A DNA stretch of 64,000 bases from Haloarcula marismortui ATCC 43049 (GCF_000011085.1 NC_006396.1:558001-622000), one strand, 5' to 3'. Shown: positions 46,883-58,520, counted from the first letter of the stretch. Notes: a model not told the origin generated them from the sequence alone. Made by a program: numbers and translations.

Positions 46883-49336
46883 TCAGTCGTCAGTCAGCGC
46901 AGTTCCGCCCGATTCGTGTGTCCCCAGCTCGCTACCGTTATCGGCATCGCTGGTTTCGAACTGGTCGATAAGCTGCTTGAGGTCAGTCGCCTGACTGGAG
47001 AGCGACTGTATCTTCTCGGTGACCTCCGTGATCGACGCCGTCTGTTCCTCGGCGGACGCGGCGACGTTCTCGGCCTCGGCGGATGTCTCCTCGCTGATCG
47101 AGCCGACTTCCTCGGCCATCGAGACGACCTCTTCCATTGAGGCCGCCTGCTCGTCGGTCGCGTCGCTGATAGCCTGCACCCCGTCGTTAGCTTCGTTGAC
47201 CTGCTGGACAATACTGGTCAGCGAGTCGGTTGCGTTTTCGACCGTCTCTTTCCCGGTATCGACGCTCTCGCCCATGTCCCGCATATCCTCGACGGTGGAG
47301 TTCGTCCGGGACCTGATTTCGCCGATCATCGACTCGATGTCAGTCGTCGCTTCCTGCGTCTCCTCGGCGAGCGTCTTGATCTCGCGGGCCACGACGGCAA
47401 ACCCTTCGCCTGCCTCACCGGCCCGAGCGGCTTCGATGTTCGCGTTGAGCGCGAGCATGTTCGTCTGCTCCGCGATTTCGTCGATGAGCGTCGTGACCTC
47501 GCCGATGCGCTCCATCTCCTCTGCGAGGGACTCCACCTGTTCGATAGCTTCGGTGGACTTCCGTTCGAGTGCCTCAATTTCGGTGGCGGCCTGCTCGGCG
47601 TACTCGCGGCCGGACTCGCCGTCATTGACGGCCTGCTGGGACTTCGACGCGACTTCGTCGGTCGACGAGGTGATTTCCTCGACAGTCGCCGACAGGTCGG
47701 TCATCTCGTCGCTCACCTGCTGGATGTTCCGATTTTGCTCGTCAGCGCCCTCGGCGATCTGTTGCACCGACTCGCTCACCGACTCGCTGGCCGACCGCAC
47801 TTCCTGTGCACTCGCTGAAATGGTCTCCGTTGAACTGTCAACGGTTCCAGCGAACCCTTCGATGCGGTTGACCGTCCGTTCGAGTTCCGCGATCATCTCG
47901 TTGAAGCTCTCCGCGATATCGACCATCGCGTCGTAGTCGCTGTCGGTGGCCATCCGCTGGGTGAGGTCCCCGTCCGCCGACTTGTCCATCACGTTGCTGA
48001 ACTCGGCTGCCTTCGCTTCGAGGGCAGACGCCATCGACTCGGCGTCTTCTTTTGCCGCCTCCGCCTCGTCTCTGGCGGCCTCGACGTCGGTAATCAACGT
48101 CTGGATATCCTCGCCCATCTCCTCCAGCGCCGCACCGAACTCTCCGGGGATGCTTTCGTCGAGCGATGGGTCGTCGAACCGCTTTTCGGCGAGCGCGTCA
48201 GCCTGGTCCGCGGCGGTCGTCAGGTACGCTTGCATCGACGCGAATGAGTCGTACAACTGTCCCATTTCGTCGACGCGCGTGGTCTCCGGGAGGGTACTGT
48301 TGATCTCACCGGCGGCGATGTCTTCGGCGCTTTCGGCCACGCGGGAGAGTGCGTTTGCGGTTCCGCGCCCAATTGTCACGCCGACGACGAACAGTGCCCC
48401 AACAGCAAGCGCCACCAGGAGTGCGATATTTTGCGAGACAGCCGACTGCAGGGCGAATGCGCGGTCCTGGGGCACGTGATACAGCAGCGCCCAGTCAGTG
48501 CCGGTCACCGGCGTGTACGCCATCACGTACTGCCCGTCTTCCATCCCCGTTCTGGCGGAGACGGACTTGTAGCCGGTTTCGCCGTTCAGTGCCGAGTCAA
48601 CACTGGTATCGGTCGCGTCCCCGGTTGCCGCATACTCTTCGAGAATTGAACTCTTTCGATTGTCGAGGATGATCTGCCCGCTCGACCCGACGACCTTCAC
48701 GTCGCCGGTCGCAAATGGTGATGTGAACTCGTGGGAGCGCGCCTCGAGCGACGCCGTCAGCACGATGTATTCGTCGCTGCCGGAGACGGGCTGGATGAAT
48801 GCGATGACCGATTCGTTCCCGCTCTGGTACGCTTCGGACGTGCCCGTCGGTCCCGACGAGACGACTGCACCACTCGCGTCGGTCCACGGGTCGTCAACGT
48901 TGCTCAGTGCGACGCCGTTGAGTTCGTCGTCAGTGCTGGCGGTGACTGTGCCGTCAGCGGCATCGACGTAATGCAGCGCCCGGACATCTCCGGGGAGCCC
49001 GATAAGCTTCTGTTCGAGCCACTGCTGCTGTTCTATGTCCGATGTCGATTCGGACCGGTCACCGATAGACGCTGCAAGGAACGTCGCCGTCGACTGCTTG
49101 TTCGAGACCCAGCTCGACACGGAACTCGACTGGGACTCCGCAACACCGATGATCTGTTCTTCGGTCTGTGACTCGACCAGCGACCCCGTATCGAGGTGGA
49201 TCGCCGCGCCGCCCAGCGCGAGAACGACGACCACGCCGAGCAGCAGGACGCCGAACTTCGCCGCGTACCGCCGCCGAATAACGTCAGGGAGCGCACGTTC
49301 CGTCGCCTGAACCATCCGGCTCGGGAGTGAACTCAT
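46883..49336 (-). CDS. Haloarchaeal chemotaxis transducer (BasT/CosT type)
   Basis: An 817-residue methyl-accepting transducer. It has a first membrane segment at about residues 27-48 ([16 protein letters not shown]), an extracellular dCACHE sensor to about residue 300, a second segment ([20 protein letters not shown]), HAMP domains, and a long coiled-coil signalling region. The hairpin tip is [19 protein letters not shown], where CheA/CheW bind. The ATG at 49336 overlaps the stop of the binding-lipoprotein gene, so receptor and binding protein are made together, like the BasB-BasT and CosB-CosT pairs of Halobacterium. The ligand is probably the same as that of the binding protein. Confidence 0.9.
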   Translation of the reverse strand: MSSLPSRMVQATERALPDVIRRRYAAKFGVLLLGVVVVLALGGAAIHLDTGSLVESQTEEQIIGVAESQSSSVSSWVSNKQSTATFLAASIGDRSESTSDIEQQQWLEQKLIGLPGDVRALHYVDAADGTVTASTDDELNGVALSNVDDPWTDASGAVVSSGPTGTSEAYQSGNESVIAFIQPVSGSDEYIVLTASLEARSHEFTSPFATGDVKVVGSSGQIILDNRKSSILEEYAATGDATDTSVDSALNGETGYKSVSARTGMEDGQYVMAYTPVTGTDWALLYHVPQDRAFALQSAVSQNIALLVALAVGALFVVGVTIGRGTANALSRVAESAEDIAAGEINSTLPETTRVDEMGQLYDSFASMQAYLTTAADQADALAEKRFDDPSLDESIPGEFGAALEEMGEDIQTLITDVEAARDEAEAAKEDAESMASALEAKAAEFSNVMDKSADGDLTQRMATDSDYDAMVDIAESFNEMIAELERTVNRIEGFAGTVDSSTETISASAQEVRSASESVSESVQQIAEGADEQNRNIQQVSDEMTDLSATVEEITSSTDEVASKSQQAVNDGESGREYAEQAATEIEALERKSTEAIEQVESLAEEMERIGEVTTLIDEIAEQTNMLALNANIEAARAGEAGEGFAVVAREIKTLAEETQEATTDIESMIGEIRSRTNSTVEDMRDMGESVDTGKETVENATDSLTSIVQQVNEANDGVQAISDATDEQAASMEEVVSMAEEVGSISEETSAEAENVAASAEEQTASITEVTEKIQSLSSQATDLKQLIDQFETSDADNGSELGTHESGGTALTDD

Positions 49337-50571
49337 TGATTCCCTCCCGATGCGAAGAACTGTCGCTGCAATAGCTCTAGCGACTCGACTGACCCATTAT
49401 TGACTTGTTCGATCAGGTACGAACTCAGCGGTTCGAGGTCCGCAGTCAGGTCGACGCTTCCGGACGCACCCTGGTAATTCACTGCCCGGCCTGCCTCAGT
49501 GAGTGACCGAACACGACCGAAGTCGCCGACTGAAACAGTGTGTCCAGACCCGCCGGAAACCGACTGAATGGTCTCGGCGATTGCCGGACCGCTGGCTTCA
49601 CCGGCCTGTTCAGCGGCACACGCCATCAAAAACAGCGCGTCGTACGCATTGACCGAGTACGCTCTGGGCTGGTCGATATCCGGGAGTCGGCGGACGAGTT
49701 CGAAGTACGCTTGCGTCCGTGCAGAGGACAGCGACGCGCTGTAGAACCCGTCGTAGTACGACGGGAGGTCGCCACCGAACATCCCTGCAGACAACACCCA
49801 CGGAACATCGTACTCCGATTGGCTGTATGCATCGAGGATGCCCCGCTCCTGCCCGGAGACACTGGTGAAGGTGACGGCATCAGGGTCGTTCTGGAACACG
49901 TCCGCAAGCGTGTCGTCGAACGACTCCGACGACGGGTCGTACCGAATATCAGCGACGACCTCGGCGTCCAGCGCCTCACGCTGTGCGTCCGCCAGTCCGG
50001 CCCCGAACGAGTTATCGATGCTCAGTAGCGCGACGGAGTCCGCGCCGACATACAGCGGGTCGTCGACGACCTTCGCCATCACCGCCGCCTGTGTCCCGTC
50101 GCTCGGGACCGTTCGGGCGAAGAATTTCCGCCCGTTGGCCTGGCCGGCCGTCGATAGTTGCGGGGCGGTGCTGGCTGGGCTGACTTCCATGATCTCGTCG
50201 CTGGCCGCCTCCGGTGCGAGGGCGAGCGACGCGTCACTGACGAGGCCACCGACGAAGCCGATGACACCACGGTCGACAAGCGTCCCGTACTGCTCGACAG
50301 CGGTTTCGGCGTTCGCTTCGGTATCGAGGATGGTCACTTCGACATCGTTACCGCCGATACCACCGGCCGCGTTGACGTCGCTCGCTGCCTGCTCGACCAT
50401 GCGCTTGCCGTGTTGCCCGAGCGGAGCGAGCGCACCACTGAGTGGGAGAACCGCACCAAACTGGACGGTGTCACCGCTCCCGCCCAGGGTACCAAGGCAG
50501 CCAGACGAGAGGCCCAAGCTCCCAGCTGCGATGCATTTTTTGAGAACACCACGCCTCGAGTCAGAGTACAT
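49333..50571 (-). CDS. Binding lipoprotein for chemotaxis (BasB-like)
   Basis: A 412-residue binding protein of the branched-chain amino-acid receptor family. The N-terminus has a Tat signal ([14 protein letters not shown]) and a lipobox LSSGC with Cys25, so it is lipid-anchored outside. The mature part shows [28 protein letters not shown], and [15 protein letters not shown]. It is directly coupled to a transducer gene, with no ABC permease near, which indicates sensing rather than uptake. A TATA box (50593-50601, read CGTTTATCC) lies about 26 bases before the start. Branched-chain amino acids are the likely ligand, by analogy with BasB. Confidence 0.88.
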   Translation of the reverse strand: MYSDSRRGVLKKCIAAGSLGLSSGCLGTLGGSGDTVQFGAVLPLSGALAPLGQHGKRMVEQAASDVNAAGGIGGNDVEVTILDTEANAETAVEQYGTLVDRGVIGFVGGLVSDASLALAPEAASDEIMEVSPASTAPQLSTAGQANGRKFFARTVPSDGTQAAVMAKVVDDPLYVGADSVALLSIDNSFGAGLADAQREALDAEVVADIRYDPSSESFDDTLADVFQNDPDAVTFTSVSGQERGILDAYSQSEYDVPWVLSAGMFGGDLPSYYDGFYSASLSSARTQAYFELVRRLPDIDQPRAYSVNAYDALFLMACAAEQAGEASGPAIAETIQSVSGGSGHTVSVGDFGRVRSLTEAGRAVNYQGASGSVDLTADLEPLSSYLIEQVNNGSVESLELLQRQFFASGGNQ

Positions 50572-50592
50572 AAAGAAAGAGTCTGAATTTCC

Positions 50593-50601
50593 GGATAAAC
50601 G
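50593..50601 (-). promoter_or_regulatory. TATA box of the binding-protein/transducer pair
   Basis: CGTTTATCC, read on the minus strand, sits about 26 bases before the ATG at 50571, so the pair has its own leaderless transcript separate from ftsZ1. Confidence 0.55.
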
Positions 50602-50699
50602 CTTTTCGGCGAGAATATCATTTATGATAGAGAAAATGTAGATAGGGCGGCACGTAACGGCGATTACGGGGAAATAGAAAACTGAGACAGCGAGGCAGT

Positions 50700-51860
50700 T
50701 TAGTCGACGTAGTCGATGTCTTCGCCGAGCTGCTGGGCGGCCTTCTCCTGCTCGGCCTCGCTCTGGCCGTAGATTTGCGGGCTTTCGACGCCAGTGACGA
50801 CGATCATCGTCTCCATCTTGCCCTCGAACTCGTTGTTGACCGACGCACCCCAGATGATACGAGCGTCGGGGTCGATACGGTCGTAGATCTCCTCGACGAC
50901 ACCCTCGGCCTCCTCGATGCTCATGTCGGGGCCGCCAACGACGTTGACGAGCGCGGAGTTCGCGCCGTCGAATTCCACGTCGAGCAGCGGGGAGCGAAGC
51001 GCCGAGCGGATGGAGTCCTGTGCCTTGTTCTCGGAGTCAGATTCGCCGAGGCCAATCATCGCGACGCCGCCGTTCTCCATAATGGTCCGAACGTCGGCGA
51101 AGTCCACGTTGACGAGGCCGGGTTTGGTAATCAGTTCGGTCATGCCCTTGACCGAGCGCATCAGCACGCGGTCACAGATCTTGAACGCGTCCTGCAGCGG
51201 CATCGACGGCGCATAGTCCAGCAGGCGGTCGTTCGGCACGACGATGACCGTATCGGAGACCGAACGGAGTCGTTCGAGGCCAGCGTCGGCGTTAGCACGG
51301 CGGCGTTCACCCTCGGCGGTGAACGGAATCGTGACGATAGAAATGGTGAGTGCGCCGGCTTCCTGCGCGGCCTGTGCGACGACCGGGGCCGCGCCGGTGC
51401 CGGTGCCGCCGCCGAGACCGGCGGTGACGAACACCATATCCGACCCGTCGATAGACTGCTGGATGTCCTCGATATCTTCCTGTGCGGCCTCCTCGCCGAT
51501 TTTCGGGACGGAGCCCGCGCCGCGGCCACCGGTACGCTTGCGGCCGATGAGAATCTTGGTGTTGGCGGCCACCTCGTCGGCGAGGTGCTGTGCGTCAGTG
51601 TTTGCGGCGACAAGTTTGGCCCCGTGGATGCCCTCCTCCATCATCCGGGTGACCGTGTTTCCGCCAGCGCCACCACAGCCGACGACCGTAATCTTCGTCT
51701 CCAGGTCTTTGACGACGCTTGCCAGTTCCTCGTCGGACATCGTCCCCGATGTGGACATGTCCTGCGACGGCGTCGATGTCGTTTCGTCGACAGTCCCGCC
51801 AGCCGCGTCCTCCCCGTCTTGTTCTGCCTCGTCGATAGCGTCGTCAATTATCGAATCCAT
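50700..51860 (-). CDS. ftsZ1: Cell division protein FtsZ1
   Basis: A 386-residue tubulin-family GTPase. An acidic N-terminal extension of about 50 residues precedes the GTPase core. The nucleotide loop GGGTGTG lies at residues 150-156, GCGGAGGNT near residue 61 contacts GTP, and the synergy loop NVDFADV at 252-258 supplies the catalytic Asp. In haloarchaea FtsZ1 and FtsZ2 both work at midcell, and FtsZ1 is the copy linked to secE-spt5. Here a chemoreceptor pair separates them. A TATA-like element lies at about 51884-51894, 24-34 bases before the ATG. Confidence 0.95.
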   Translation of the reverse strand: MDSIIDDAIDEAEQDGEDAAGGTVDETTSTPSQDMSTSGTMSDEELASVVKDLETKITVVGCGGAGGNTVTRMMEEGIHGAKLVAANTDAQHLADEVAANTKILIGRKRTGGRGAGSVPKIGEEAAQEDIEDIQQSIDGSDMVFVTAGLGGGTGTGAAPVVAQAAQEAGALTISIVTIPFTAEGERRRANADAGLERLRSVSDTVIVVPNDRLLDYAPSMPLQDAFKICDRVLMRSVKGMTELITKPGLVNVDFADVRTIMENGGVAMIGLGESDSENKAQDSIRSALRSPLLDVEFDGANSALVNVVGGPDMSIEEAEGVVEEIYDRIDPDARIIWGASVNNEFEGKMETMIVVTGVESPQIYGQSEAEQEKAAQQLGEDIDYVD

Positions 51861-51883
51861 AATTTAAAGCGTCCTTGCAGACG

Positions 51884-51894
51884 AATAGTTATTA
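51884..51894 (-). promoter_or_regulatory. TATA-like element of ftsZ1
   Basis: TAATAACTATT, read on the minus strand, is the only AT-rich block in the short ftsZ1 upstream region, 24-34 bases before the start codon. Confidence 0.45.
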
Positions 51895-51963
51895 GTTTTC
51901 CCCCTGTGTCTGACGCCCGTCTGACGTGTTGAGTGCCACCTTTGGCGGCTAACGCGCCAGTGT

Positions 51964-53319
51964 TCACAGCGTATATCGACGTATACGCTCGCGCTGGAAC
52001 CGCTCCGGGTCGATTTCTTCGCCGTCGATTTCGACTGATTCGCCAGAGGCGAGTTTCCCGAACTTCGGTCCTTCAGGGATATCAGCAGTTCGCGCGAGGT
52101 CCGGATCGAACGCTGTCTCGCGGGCAACGAGTTCGTCCGCGTTTCGCTCGACACTGTCGAAGCGTTGTTTGAGGATTTCGACGAGTGGGTCGACGACCGC
52201 TTCCAGTTCCGTCGTCGCCGGACAGACAATCGGTCCGGTGACCACGGTCCCGTTTTGCTCGGTTGCGTACGCAATGGACTGACGCTCAATAGTGTCACGT
52301 AGTGCCTCGCTATCAACGCCGCGCACGTCCGAGATAAGTTCCTTCGGGAGGTCGAGTACGGTCCACTCGCCGTCGTATCCAGGTGCAAGTGCTCCGAATC
52401 GAAGGCCCTCGTCAACTGGCCTGATAGCGTCTTCTAGCGCCTCGACGAGGCCAAGGTTGACACCGGTTGCTTCCTGAACGAACGTCTCACTGACGACGCG
52501 GTAGCCCAGCGACTCGATGGCGGCCGTGAGGTCCGGCCGGTCGCCCTCCATGAGAGCGTAGTCGGCCGCGCTGGCCCGGAAGGCGCGGTCGAGCACTGTG
52601 TCGCGCTCCTCGTCGCTGTCGGCCCACTCCGCCAGCGCGTCCAACGACCAGTTGGCGGCGATGTGGCCGACCGCCCAGTCCGTCTCACGAACAACTCGCT
52701 CGAACCGCGGGGCGTAGTGGCCGCCGCCGACCCCGAGGAGGTGGCGGCGCGTCCCGTTCTCACGCGGCCTGTCAGCCGGTTCGTCGGCGAGGTCCAGTAT
52801 CGCTCTGGCAGCGGCCTCGGCGGCGTCGGGGTCCTCCCACTGTGGCTCCGCACTGCCGACCTCGACAAACATCGACGGGACACCGACTGCTGTCGGGCCG
52901 TGGTGCGTACACTCCATCCCGACTTCGTAGTCCGGCGGAGCGTGGCGCTGGAGTGCCGACACCACGGCCTTGTGAGCCCCGGGACAGGCGCGGGCGAACT
53001 GCCCGTCTTCGCCGCCGTGCTCCGCGACACCGAAGTTTCCGGTATGGTGGGCCGTCAGGAGCTCGTCCGTCTCGCCGGCGTGTTTTGAGGCGAACACCAG
53101 CAGGTCCGGGTCGTCGAACGCTGCCGCGACGTTTTCGATGTCCAGATGTAACGCCTCGAACTCGCGGAGTTCCACGCTGTCAATCTGGTACACCGTACCG
53201 CCGCCTTCGTCGTCGGGCCGCGTTTCGTCGACGCTCGTTTCCCAGTCCCGCAATGAGCGCAGGTGCTCTCCGATGTGCATCGATGCCGCGTCGGCGTGTG
53301 AGACAACGATTCCGAGCAT
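51964..53319 (-). CDS. dtdA: D-aminoacyl-tRNA deacylase (archaeal DTD2)
   Basis: A 451-residue archaeal/plant-type D-aminoacyl-tRNA deacylase, which hydrolyses wrongly charged D-amino acids from tRNA. It shows HHTGNFGVAEHGGEDGQFARA, HHGPTAVGVPSMFVEVGSAE, and GVGGGHYAPRFERV, the conserved metal and substrate sites of the family. A C-terminal extension after about residue 300 is typical of haloarchaea. The ATG at 53319 overlaps the exchanger stop (ATGA). The ORF extends one TTG codon further, which is less likely the start. Confidence 0.9.
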   Translation of the reverse strand: MLGIVVSHADAASMHIGEHLRSLRDWETSVDETRPDDEGGGTVYQIDSVELREFEALHLDIENVAAAFDDPDLLVFASKHAGETDELLTAHHTGNFGVAEHGGEDGQFARACPGAHKAVVSALQRHAPPDYEVGMECTHHGPTAVGVPSMFVEVGSAEPQWEDPDAAEAAARAILDLADEPADRPRENGTRRHLLGVGGGHYAPRFERVVRETDWAVGHIAANWSLDALAEWADSDEERDTVLDRAFRASAADYALMEGDRPDLTAAIESLGYRVVSETFVQEATGVNLGLVEALEDAIRPVDEGLRFGALAPGYDGEWTVLDLPKELISDVRGVDSEALRDTIERQSIAYATEQNGTVVTGPIVCPATTELEAVVDPLVEILKQRFDSVERNADELVARETAFDPDLARTADIPEGPKFGKLASGESVEIDGEEIDPERFQRERIRRYTL

Positions 53320-54704
53320 CAATCGGCGTTCTCCAGATGGACCGGTTCACGACCCACCGCGGACCGGACGGCGTCACCGGCCAGCCCAAGCAGGTGTTTC
53401 AGCGCCTCGCGGCGCTGGACGAACAGTCCGACCCCGAGGAGGACGTACAGCCCTGTATACGCCAGCAGAAGGTCGTGACTCGATATCGGCAGAGCGAGAA
53501 GGTCCCTGATGATGGCAAACTCCAGAACCACCTGCGAGATGAACAGCGCGAACAGCCCGATTGCTTCCCGGATACTTATCTCGAAGTTGACCAGAATGGC
53601 GAGCGCAAAGAAGGACTGGGCCGCCGTAATCCAGATCTCCGCGCCCTGCCTGGCGTCGAACGGCAGGACGTCGTACCCGCCGAGTGCGATGGAGTACACC
53701 ACTGCGATAGTCCCGATGAGCAGCGTCCACTGATTGAGCTTCGAGGAAATGAGGGCGTTGAACCCCGCCGTCGAGCGGGCCTTGTTGACCAGCACGGCGA
53801 CGACAATGAGCTCAGGTGACTCACTGGCCAGCGGGGCGACCCACTGGATCATGAAGAACTCGGGGATGCCGTTCGCGACGCCGATCTCTTCGAGGCCGTG
53901 GGCGAACGGCTCAACCGCGGTGAAAATCATTGCGCCGGAGTAGCCAAACAACGCCAAGACGACGAGTGGCCGCCACGGCAGCGACCACTCCTGGAAGTAC
54001 TTTGGGACGCCGACGGTGTGCTCGTTGTGTTCGATATCGGACTTGAGCACGAGGCCGATGTACGCGACGTAGAGGCCCACCAGAAACAGCGTATCGAAGA
54101 TACCGATACCGCCGCCGAGAGGGACAAGAAACGCCCACAGCGTCGCCAGAAAGAGGAAGGAGATCTCGGTTGCGATGTCGGTGTCCAGCTGGACGGCGTC
54201 TTTCAGGAAGCCGTCGCGTTTCGTGACTGCGGGGTCCCGTGTCTTTGCGGCGCGCCAGACGGTGAACACGGCGATACCCGCCCAGCCGATACCGATGAGG
54301 ATGCGGTTCGCGCCGGTCATGTTCGCAATCGCGAGGTTCGCGTCGTGACAGGCGCGAGCGAGCCCCCCGCTTGCGGACTCGATTTCTGCCGCCGTGAACT
54401 GGCGACAGGCCTCCGTCGTCGCCCCACCAGCCCCGGCGTTCCAGGCGTACAGCGCGTCAACGGCGTACTCGGGAGCCACGGCGAGAATGGCGAGGACGGC
54501 GATAGCGAACGCCCTCGGTACGTCTTTCTCGGCGGTTTCAGCGCCCCAGGCCAAGAGGAACGACGCCCCGAGGACGGCGAGCCCACTGACCGCGACGGTG
54601 GTCACGTTCCCGACCTCAATGCCGGAGATAAATAGGTAAATCCAGCCGACAGTCAGGGCCAGCGCGACTGCGACTTGCATCAGTGGATGGCGAAAACGAC
54701 TCAC
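53319..54704 (-). CDS. Sodium/calcium-exchanger-like membrane protein
   Basis: A 461-residue protein with about eleven hydrophobic segments and the two alpha-repeat motifs of cation/Ca exchangers: LAVAPEYAVDALYAW in the first half and LASESPELIVVAVLVN in the second, whose acidic residues line the ion path. The family exchanges Ca2+ for Na+ or H+. I chose a GTG at 54704; an ATG eight codons later (54680) is also possible. It overlaps the dtdA start. Ion specificity is not readable. Confidence 0.85.
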   Translation of the reverse strand: MSRFRHPLMQVAVALALTVGWIYLFISGIEVGNVTTVAVSGLAVLGASFLLAWGAETAEKDVPRAFAIAVLAILAVAPEYAVDALYAWNAGAGGATTEACRQFTAAEIESASGGLARACHDANLAIANMTGANRILIGIGWAGIAVFTVWRAAKTRDPAVTKRDGFLKDAVQLDTDIATEISFLFLATLWAFLVPLGGGIGIFDTLFLVGLYVAYIGLVLKSDIEHNEHTVGVPKYFQEWSLPWRPLVVLALFGYSGAMIFTAVEPFAHGLEEIGVANGIPEFFMIQWVAPLASESPELIVVAVLVNKARSTAGFNALISSKLNQWTLLIGTIAVVYSIALGGYDVLPFDARQGAEIWITAAQSFFALAILVNFEISIREAIGLFALFISQVVLEFAIIRDLLALPISSHDLLLAYTGLYVLLGVGLFVQRREALKHLLGLAGDAVRSAVGREPVHLENAD

Positions 54705-54813
54705 TGTCGGAAGTGTGGCTGGGTCTGGCTGAAAAGCTTGCGAAAGTGTCGGCTGCAGACCGTGCTTCCCACAGAGCGTGGCGTTCATACGACCGGGGCG
54801 CGCTGGCGTTGGT

Positions 54814-55611
54814 ATGGACGTTTACGGACTCATCGGCAACCCGGTCGGGCACTCGCTGTCGCCCCCGATGCACGAGGCGGGCTACGAGGCACTGGGACTT
54901 GATGCACGCTACGTCACGTTTGAACCACCAGCGGATGCTGGTGCCGAAGCCATCGAAGCGGCAGAGACGCTCGGAGTCGACGGCCTCAACGTCACAATCC
55001 CGTTCAAGCAGGACGTGCTAGACGCCGTTGACCCCGCACCGCTCGCCGAGCGCATCGGCGCGGTCAACACCGTCGATTTCACCGGTGGGACGCCGACGGG
55101 CTACAACACCGACGCGGTCGGTGCGGTCCGAGCGCTGGACCACCACGACGTGTCGCTGTCGGGTACGGCGGTCGTCGTTGGGGCCGGCGGTGCGGGGCGA
55201 GCGGTCGCGTTCGGTCTCGCCGACGAGGGGCTGTCGGTGCGGATCGCGAACCGGACCGAGTCTAAAGCCGACGCGCTCGCCGATGAAGTCCCGGACGCCT
55301 CCGGCCACGGGCTCGATTCGCTCTCTGACCTGCTCGCAAACGCCGACATCCTCGTCAACTGCACCAGCGTCGGCATGGAGGAGGACAAGACGCCGGTCCC
55401 CGCCGACGCGTTACACAGCGACCTCGCGGTGCTCGATGCGGTGTACACACCAATCGAGACCCGTCTGCTACAGGACGCGGCGGCCGCGGGCGCAACGACC
55501 GTTGACGGCGCGTGGATGCTCCTGTATCAGGGGGTTGAAGCGTTTGAACGCTGGACTGGCGAGGACGCACCTGTAGACAGGATGAACGGCCGATTGCGCG
55601 AACACTTGTAA
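54814..55611 (+). CDS. aroE: Shikimate dehydrogenase
   Basis: A 265-residue AroE, which reduces 3-dehydroshikimate to shikimate with NADPH. It starts [20 protein letters not shown] with the shikimate-binding SLSP, then [11 protein letters not shown] with the catalytic Lys, GYNTDAVG with the catalytic Asp, and [14 protein letters not shown] and [10 protein letters not shown] for NADP. ATG 54814 is a better start than the longer in-frame one. The product leads to chorismate, the substrate of the operon at 56.3 kb. It is divergent from the exchanger gene. Confidence 0.95.
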   Translation: MDVYGLIGNPVGHSLSPPMHEAGYEALGLDARYVTFEPPADAGAEAIEAAETLGVDGLNVTIPFKQDVLDAVDPAPLAERIGAVNTVDFTGGTPTGYNTDAVGAVRALDHHDVSLSGTAVVVGAGGAGRAVAFGLADEGLSVRIANRTESKADALADEVPDASGHGLDSLSDLLANADILVNCTSVGMEEDKTPVPADALHSDLAVLDAVYTPIETRLLQDAAAAGATTVDGAWMLLYQGVEAFERWTGEDAPVDRMNGRLREHL

Positions 55612-55661
55612 CGGAGCGGTCACCAGCAAGAGATTTGTGTTGGGGATAAATACGTTCATGT

Positions 55662-56249
55662 ATGGGTCTGCTTCAGAAATTGAAATCCGCCCTCGGGCTT
55701 GACGGGACTGGGTCATCCACGTCGGGAACCAATCGCGACGTGGACGTGACCGTCGAGCGAGAGCCCTCTACTGAAGACGAAGACGCTGTGAAGGGGACGA
55801 ACACCGCGACGACTACCGAGACCCACACATCCGATACCACGGACGGGGCCGGGACTGAATCAGGGGATGGGAGTGCAACATCTGCTCAGACGGCCGAGTC
55901 GGAGACTGCGGCGTCACCGACTGCGACCGACGACGAATCGACATCTGCGACCGATGCTTCTCCAGCAGGGTCCGAGCAAGAACCAGTGGTCGACGACGAA
56001 GCCAGCGACTCGGAGGCCACCGCTGACGAAGAACCGGCCGAGGCTGATGCCGAGACTGAGGACGAGGAAAGTACTGCCCCAGTCACGGAAATAAAGGGTA
56101 TCGGTCCCGCCTACGCCGACCGACTCGCTGATATCGGTATCGAGACGGTGGGCGAACTGGCCGCTGCGGATGCAGCGGACATCGCCGCAGACACCGACCT
56201 CTCAGAGAGCCGCGTTTCGGGCTGGATCGAGCGGGCCGAAGACTTCTGA
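55662..56249 (+). CDS. Helix-hairpin-helix protein with acidic disordered region
   Basis: A 195-residue protein in two parts. Residues 1-140 are low-complexity, rich in Asp, Glu, Ser, Thr and Ala, hence unfolded and acidic. Residues about 142-195 hold a helix-hairpin-helix/SAM-like domain, VTEIKGIGPAYADRLADIG, followed by IETVGELAAADAADIAADTD, a DNA- or RNA-binding motif also known from ligases and polymerases. It starts with a short amphipathic helix MGLLQKLKSALGLDG. No clear partner is nearby; it might be a nucleic-acid-binding accessory. Confidence 0.8.
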   Translation: MGLLQKLKSALGLDGTGSSTSGTNRDVDVTVEREPSTEDEDAVKGTNTATTTETHTSDTTDGAGTESGDGSATSAQTAESETAASPTATDDESTSATDASPAGSEQEPVVDDEASDSEATADEEPAEADAETEDEESTAPVTEIKGIGPAYADRLADIGIETVGELAAADAADIAADTDLSESRVSGWIERAEDF

Positions 56250-56319
56250 AACCGTTGACGTTCCGTCTTTTTGCGCCGAACCGCAAGGGAATTAGTCGCC
56301 GCACTGTTTTCGTTCGGTA

Positions 56320-57789
56320 ATGCAATCGGTCGAAACCGACCGGACCACGTTCACCGACCTTGCGGCCGACGCGCATCCAGCGGCGCGCGTCCCTGTCGAG
56401 GTTCGAGTGGACGTCGATGACCCGTTTCTCGCCTATCGCCGGGCGCGCGACGAAACTGGCGGCGTGTATCTGGCGACGACCGGCGGCCAGTCGGGGTGGG
56501 GTTACTTCGGGACCGCTCCGGCGGACTTCCGCGAGGTCGACCCCCGAGCTGGCGGGACCCTCGCCGCACTGACTGAGTTTCTCGACGGCGAGCGGCTGGT
56601 CCGTGGTGACTGCGACGTACCGTATCCCTGCGGAGCCGTTGGATGGCTCTCCTACGACGTGGCGCGGGAACTGGAGTCACTGCCCGACAGCGCCGATGCC
56701 GACCGCGCGCTCCCAAACCTGCAGGTGGCCCGCTACGACCGCTTCGCCGCTTGGGAGGAACCCCGCGGTGAGTCGGTGACGCTGCGTGTGACAGCCTGCC
56801 CGCGGGTCGACGACTTTGAGACGCCCGAACTGGCCTACGAGTTCGGCAAGCAGCACGCGCTGGACTTGGCGCGGGCAGCGGCACAGGGCGACCCCAGTGT
56901 CGAGGATCCGCCGGTCGAGACCGATGAAGCAACCTTCGAGAGTGACTGCACGCGCGAGTCATTTGCTGACCGAGTCCAAACGGTCAAGCAGTACATCCGC
57001 GACGGCGACACGTTTCAGGCGAACGTCTCACAGCGTCTCCGCGCACCCGCCGCAGTCCATCCCGTCGAGGCTTTCGACGCGCTTCGAACTGTGAACCCCG
57101 CACCGTACTCTGCCCTGCTTGAGTTCCCTGGCGTTGACCTCGTCAGCGCCAGCCCGGAACTCCTCTTGCACCGCGATGGCGACCGTATCGAGACCGAACC
57201 CATCGCTGGCACCCGCCCGCGGGGCGAGACGCCCGACGCTGACGACCGACTGGAAACGGACCTGCTCGACGACGAGAAGGAGCGCGCCGAACACGCGATG
57301 CTCGTCGACCTGGAGCGCAACGACCTGGGGAAAGTGAGCAAATTCGGGAGCGTGGAAGTGTCTGACTACCGCCGCGTCGACCGCTACTCCGAGGTAATGC
57401 ACCTCGTCTCGGTCGTCGAGGGCCGACTCCGTGACGGCGCGTCTCTGCAGGACGCCATCGCTGCGGTGTTCCCGGGCGGCACCATTACCGGCGCGCCGAA
57501 ACCCCGGACGATGGAGATTATCGACGAGGTCGAGGCCACGCGACGAGGACCGTACACCGGCTCCATCGGCCTGTTCGGCTTCGATGGCCGGGCGACGCTG
57601 AACATCGTCATCAGAACGCTGGTCCGGTACGCCGAGGAGTACCACCTCCGCGTCGGTGCCGGGGTGGTTCACGATTCGGACCCGGACCGCGAGTATCAGG
57701 AGACGCTGGACAAGGGCCGCGCGCTCGTTAACGCCGTCGACGAGGCGCTGGGCCGGCGTGTCGACCTTGCCATGGAGGACCAGCAATGA
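56320..57789 (+). CDS. Chorismate-binding synthase, component I (TrpE/PabB)
   Basis: A 489-residue chorismate-using synthase. It has [55 protein letters not shown], and [11 protein letters not shown], the usual active-site blocks. In EPIAGT the residue A296 is the position held by Lys in E. coli PabB and by Ala in anthranilate synthases and many PabB enzymes. The next two genes, a glutaminase and a class IV aminotransferase, favour 4-aminobenzoate (folate) synthesis, while the sequence also fits anthranilate synthase. I leave the name open. The 3' end overlaps the next gene by ATGA. Confidence 0.88.
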   Translation: MQSVETDRTTFTDLAADAHPAARVPVEVRVDVDDPFLAYRRARDETGGVYLATTGGQSGWGYFGTAPADFREVDPRAGGTLAALTEFLDGERLVRGDCDVPYPCGAVGWLSYDVARELESLPDSADADRALPNLQVARYDRFAAWEEPRGESVTLRVTACPRVDDFETPELAYEFGKQHALDLARAAAQGDPSVEDPPVETDEATFESDCTRESFADRVQTVKQYIRDGDTFQANVSQRLRAPAAVHPVEAFDALRTVNPAPYSALLEFPGVDLVSASPELLLHRDGDRIETEPIAGTRPRGETPDADDRLETDLLDDEKERAEHAMLVDLERNDLGKVSKFGSVEVSDYRRVDRYSEVMHLVSVVEGRLRDGASLQDAIAAVFPGGTITGAPKPRTMEIIDEVEATRRGPYTGSIGLFGFDGRATLNIVIRTLVRYAEEYHLRVGAGVVHDSDPDREYQETLDKGRALVNAVDEALGRRVDLAMEDQQ

Positions 57790-58520
57790 GCGGCCACCGT
57801 GGCGGCGACGATAGCGGCAACAACACTGCGGGCGGCCCGGCGACGGACTCGCTGGCTCCGACCGTACTGGTCATCGACAACTACGATTCCTTCGCGTACA
57901 ATCTTGTCCAGTACGTCGGCGAGGTGGTTCTCCGACTGGGCGGGACCGAGGACGATGTGGTCGTTCGGCGCAACGACGCCATTGCTGTCGAAGGTATCCG
58001 GGAGATGGACCCCGATGGCATCGTCGTCTCGCCGGGGCCAGGGACGCCCGAGGATGCCGGCGTCTCGATGCCGATATTCGAGGAATTGGAATACCCGACG
58101 CTAGGGGTTTGTCTCGGCCACCAGGCACTGTGTGCGGCCAACGGCGCGCCAGTCGGCCACGCCGAGGCGGTTGTCCACGGCAAGTCTTCGTCGGTTACCC
58201 ACGACGGCACAGGTGTGTTCGAAGACATCTCGGACCCGTTCGAGGTCGGGCGCTACCACTCGCTGGCGGTCGACCGCGAGAACCTCCCCGACGTACTGAC
58301 CGAGACGGCATACACTGTCAGCGACGACGCTGAGGCCGCTGCGGTACCGGAGTCAGCCGACGCTGCCACCGCCGACGGCACGGACGAGTCGCAGGTCGTC
58401 ATGGGCGTCCGCCACAGCGACCGCCCGCATATCGGCGTGCAGTTCCACCCCGAGAGCATCCTGACAGACCACGGCAAGACCATGATCGAGAACTTCTGCC
58501 TACTATGCAATACCACGTAA
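57786..58520 (+). CDS. Glutamine amidotransferase, component II (TrpG/PabA)
   Basis: A 244-residue class I glutaminase that supplies ammonia to the synthase. Cys109 in [14 protein letters not shown] is the nucleophile and [10 protein letters not shown] holds the His/Glu of the triad. An about 20-residue Ala/Asp/Glu-rich insertion before the last strand and a Gly/Asn-rich N-terminal extension are unlike the usual compact form. The start overlaps the synthase stop, and the end overlaps the aminotransferase start by 16 bases, so all three are co-translated. Confidence 0.9.
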   Translation: MSGHRGGDDSGNNTAGGPATDSLAPTVLVIDNYDSFAYNLVQYVGEVVLRLGGTEDDVVVRRNDAIAVEGIREMDPDGIVVSPGPGTPEDAGVSMPIFEELEYPTLGVCLGHQALCAANGAPVGHAEAVVHGKSSSVTHDGTGVFEDISDPFEVGRYHSLAVDRENLPDVLTETAYTVSDDAEAAAVPESADAATADGTDESQVVMGVRHSDRPHIGVQFHPESILTDHGKTMIENFCLLCNTT

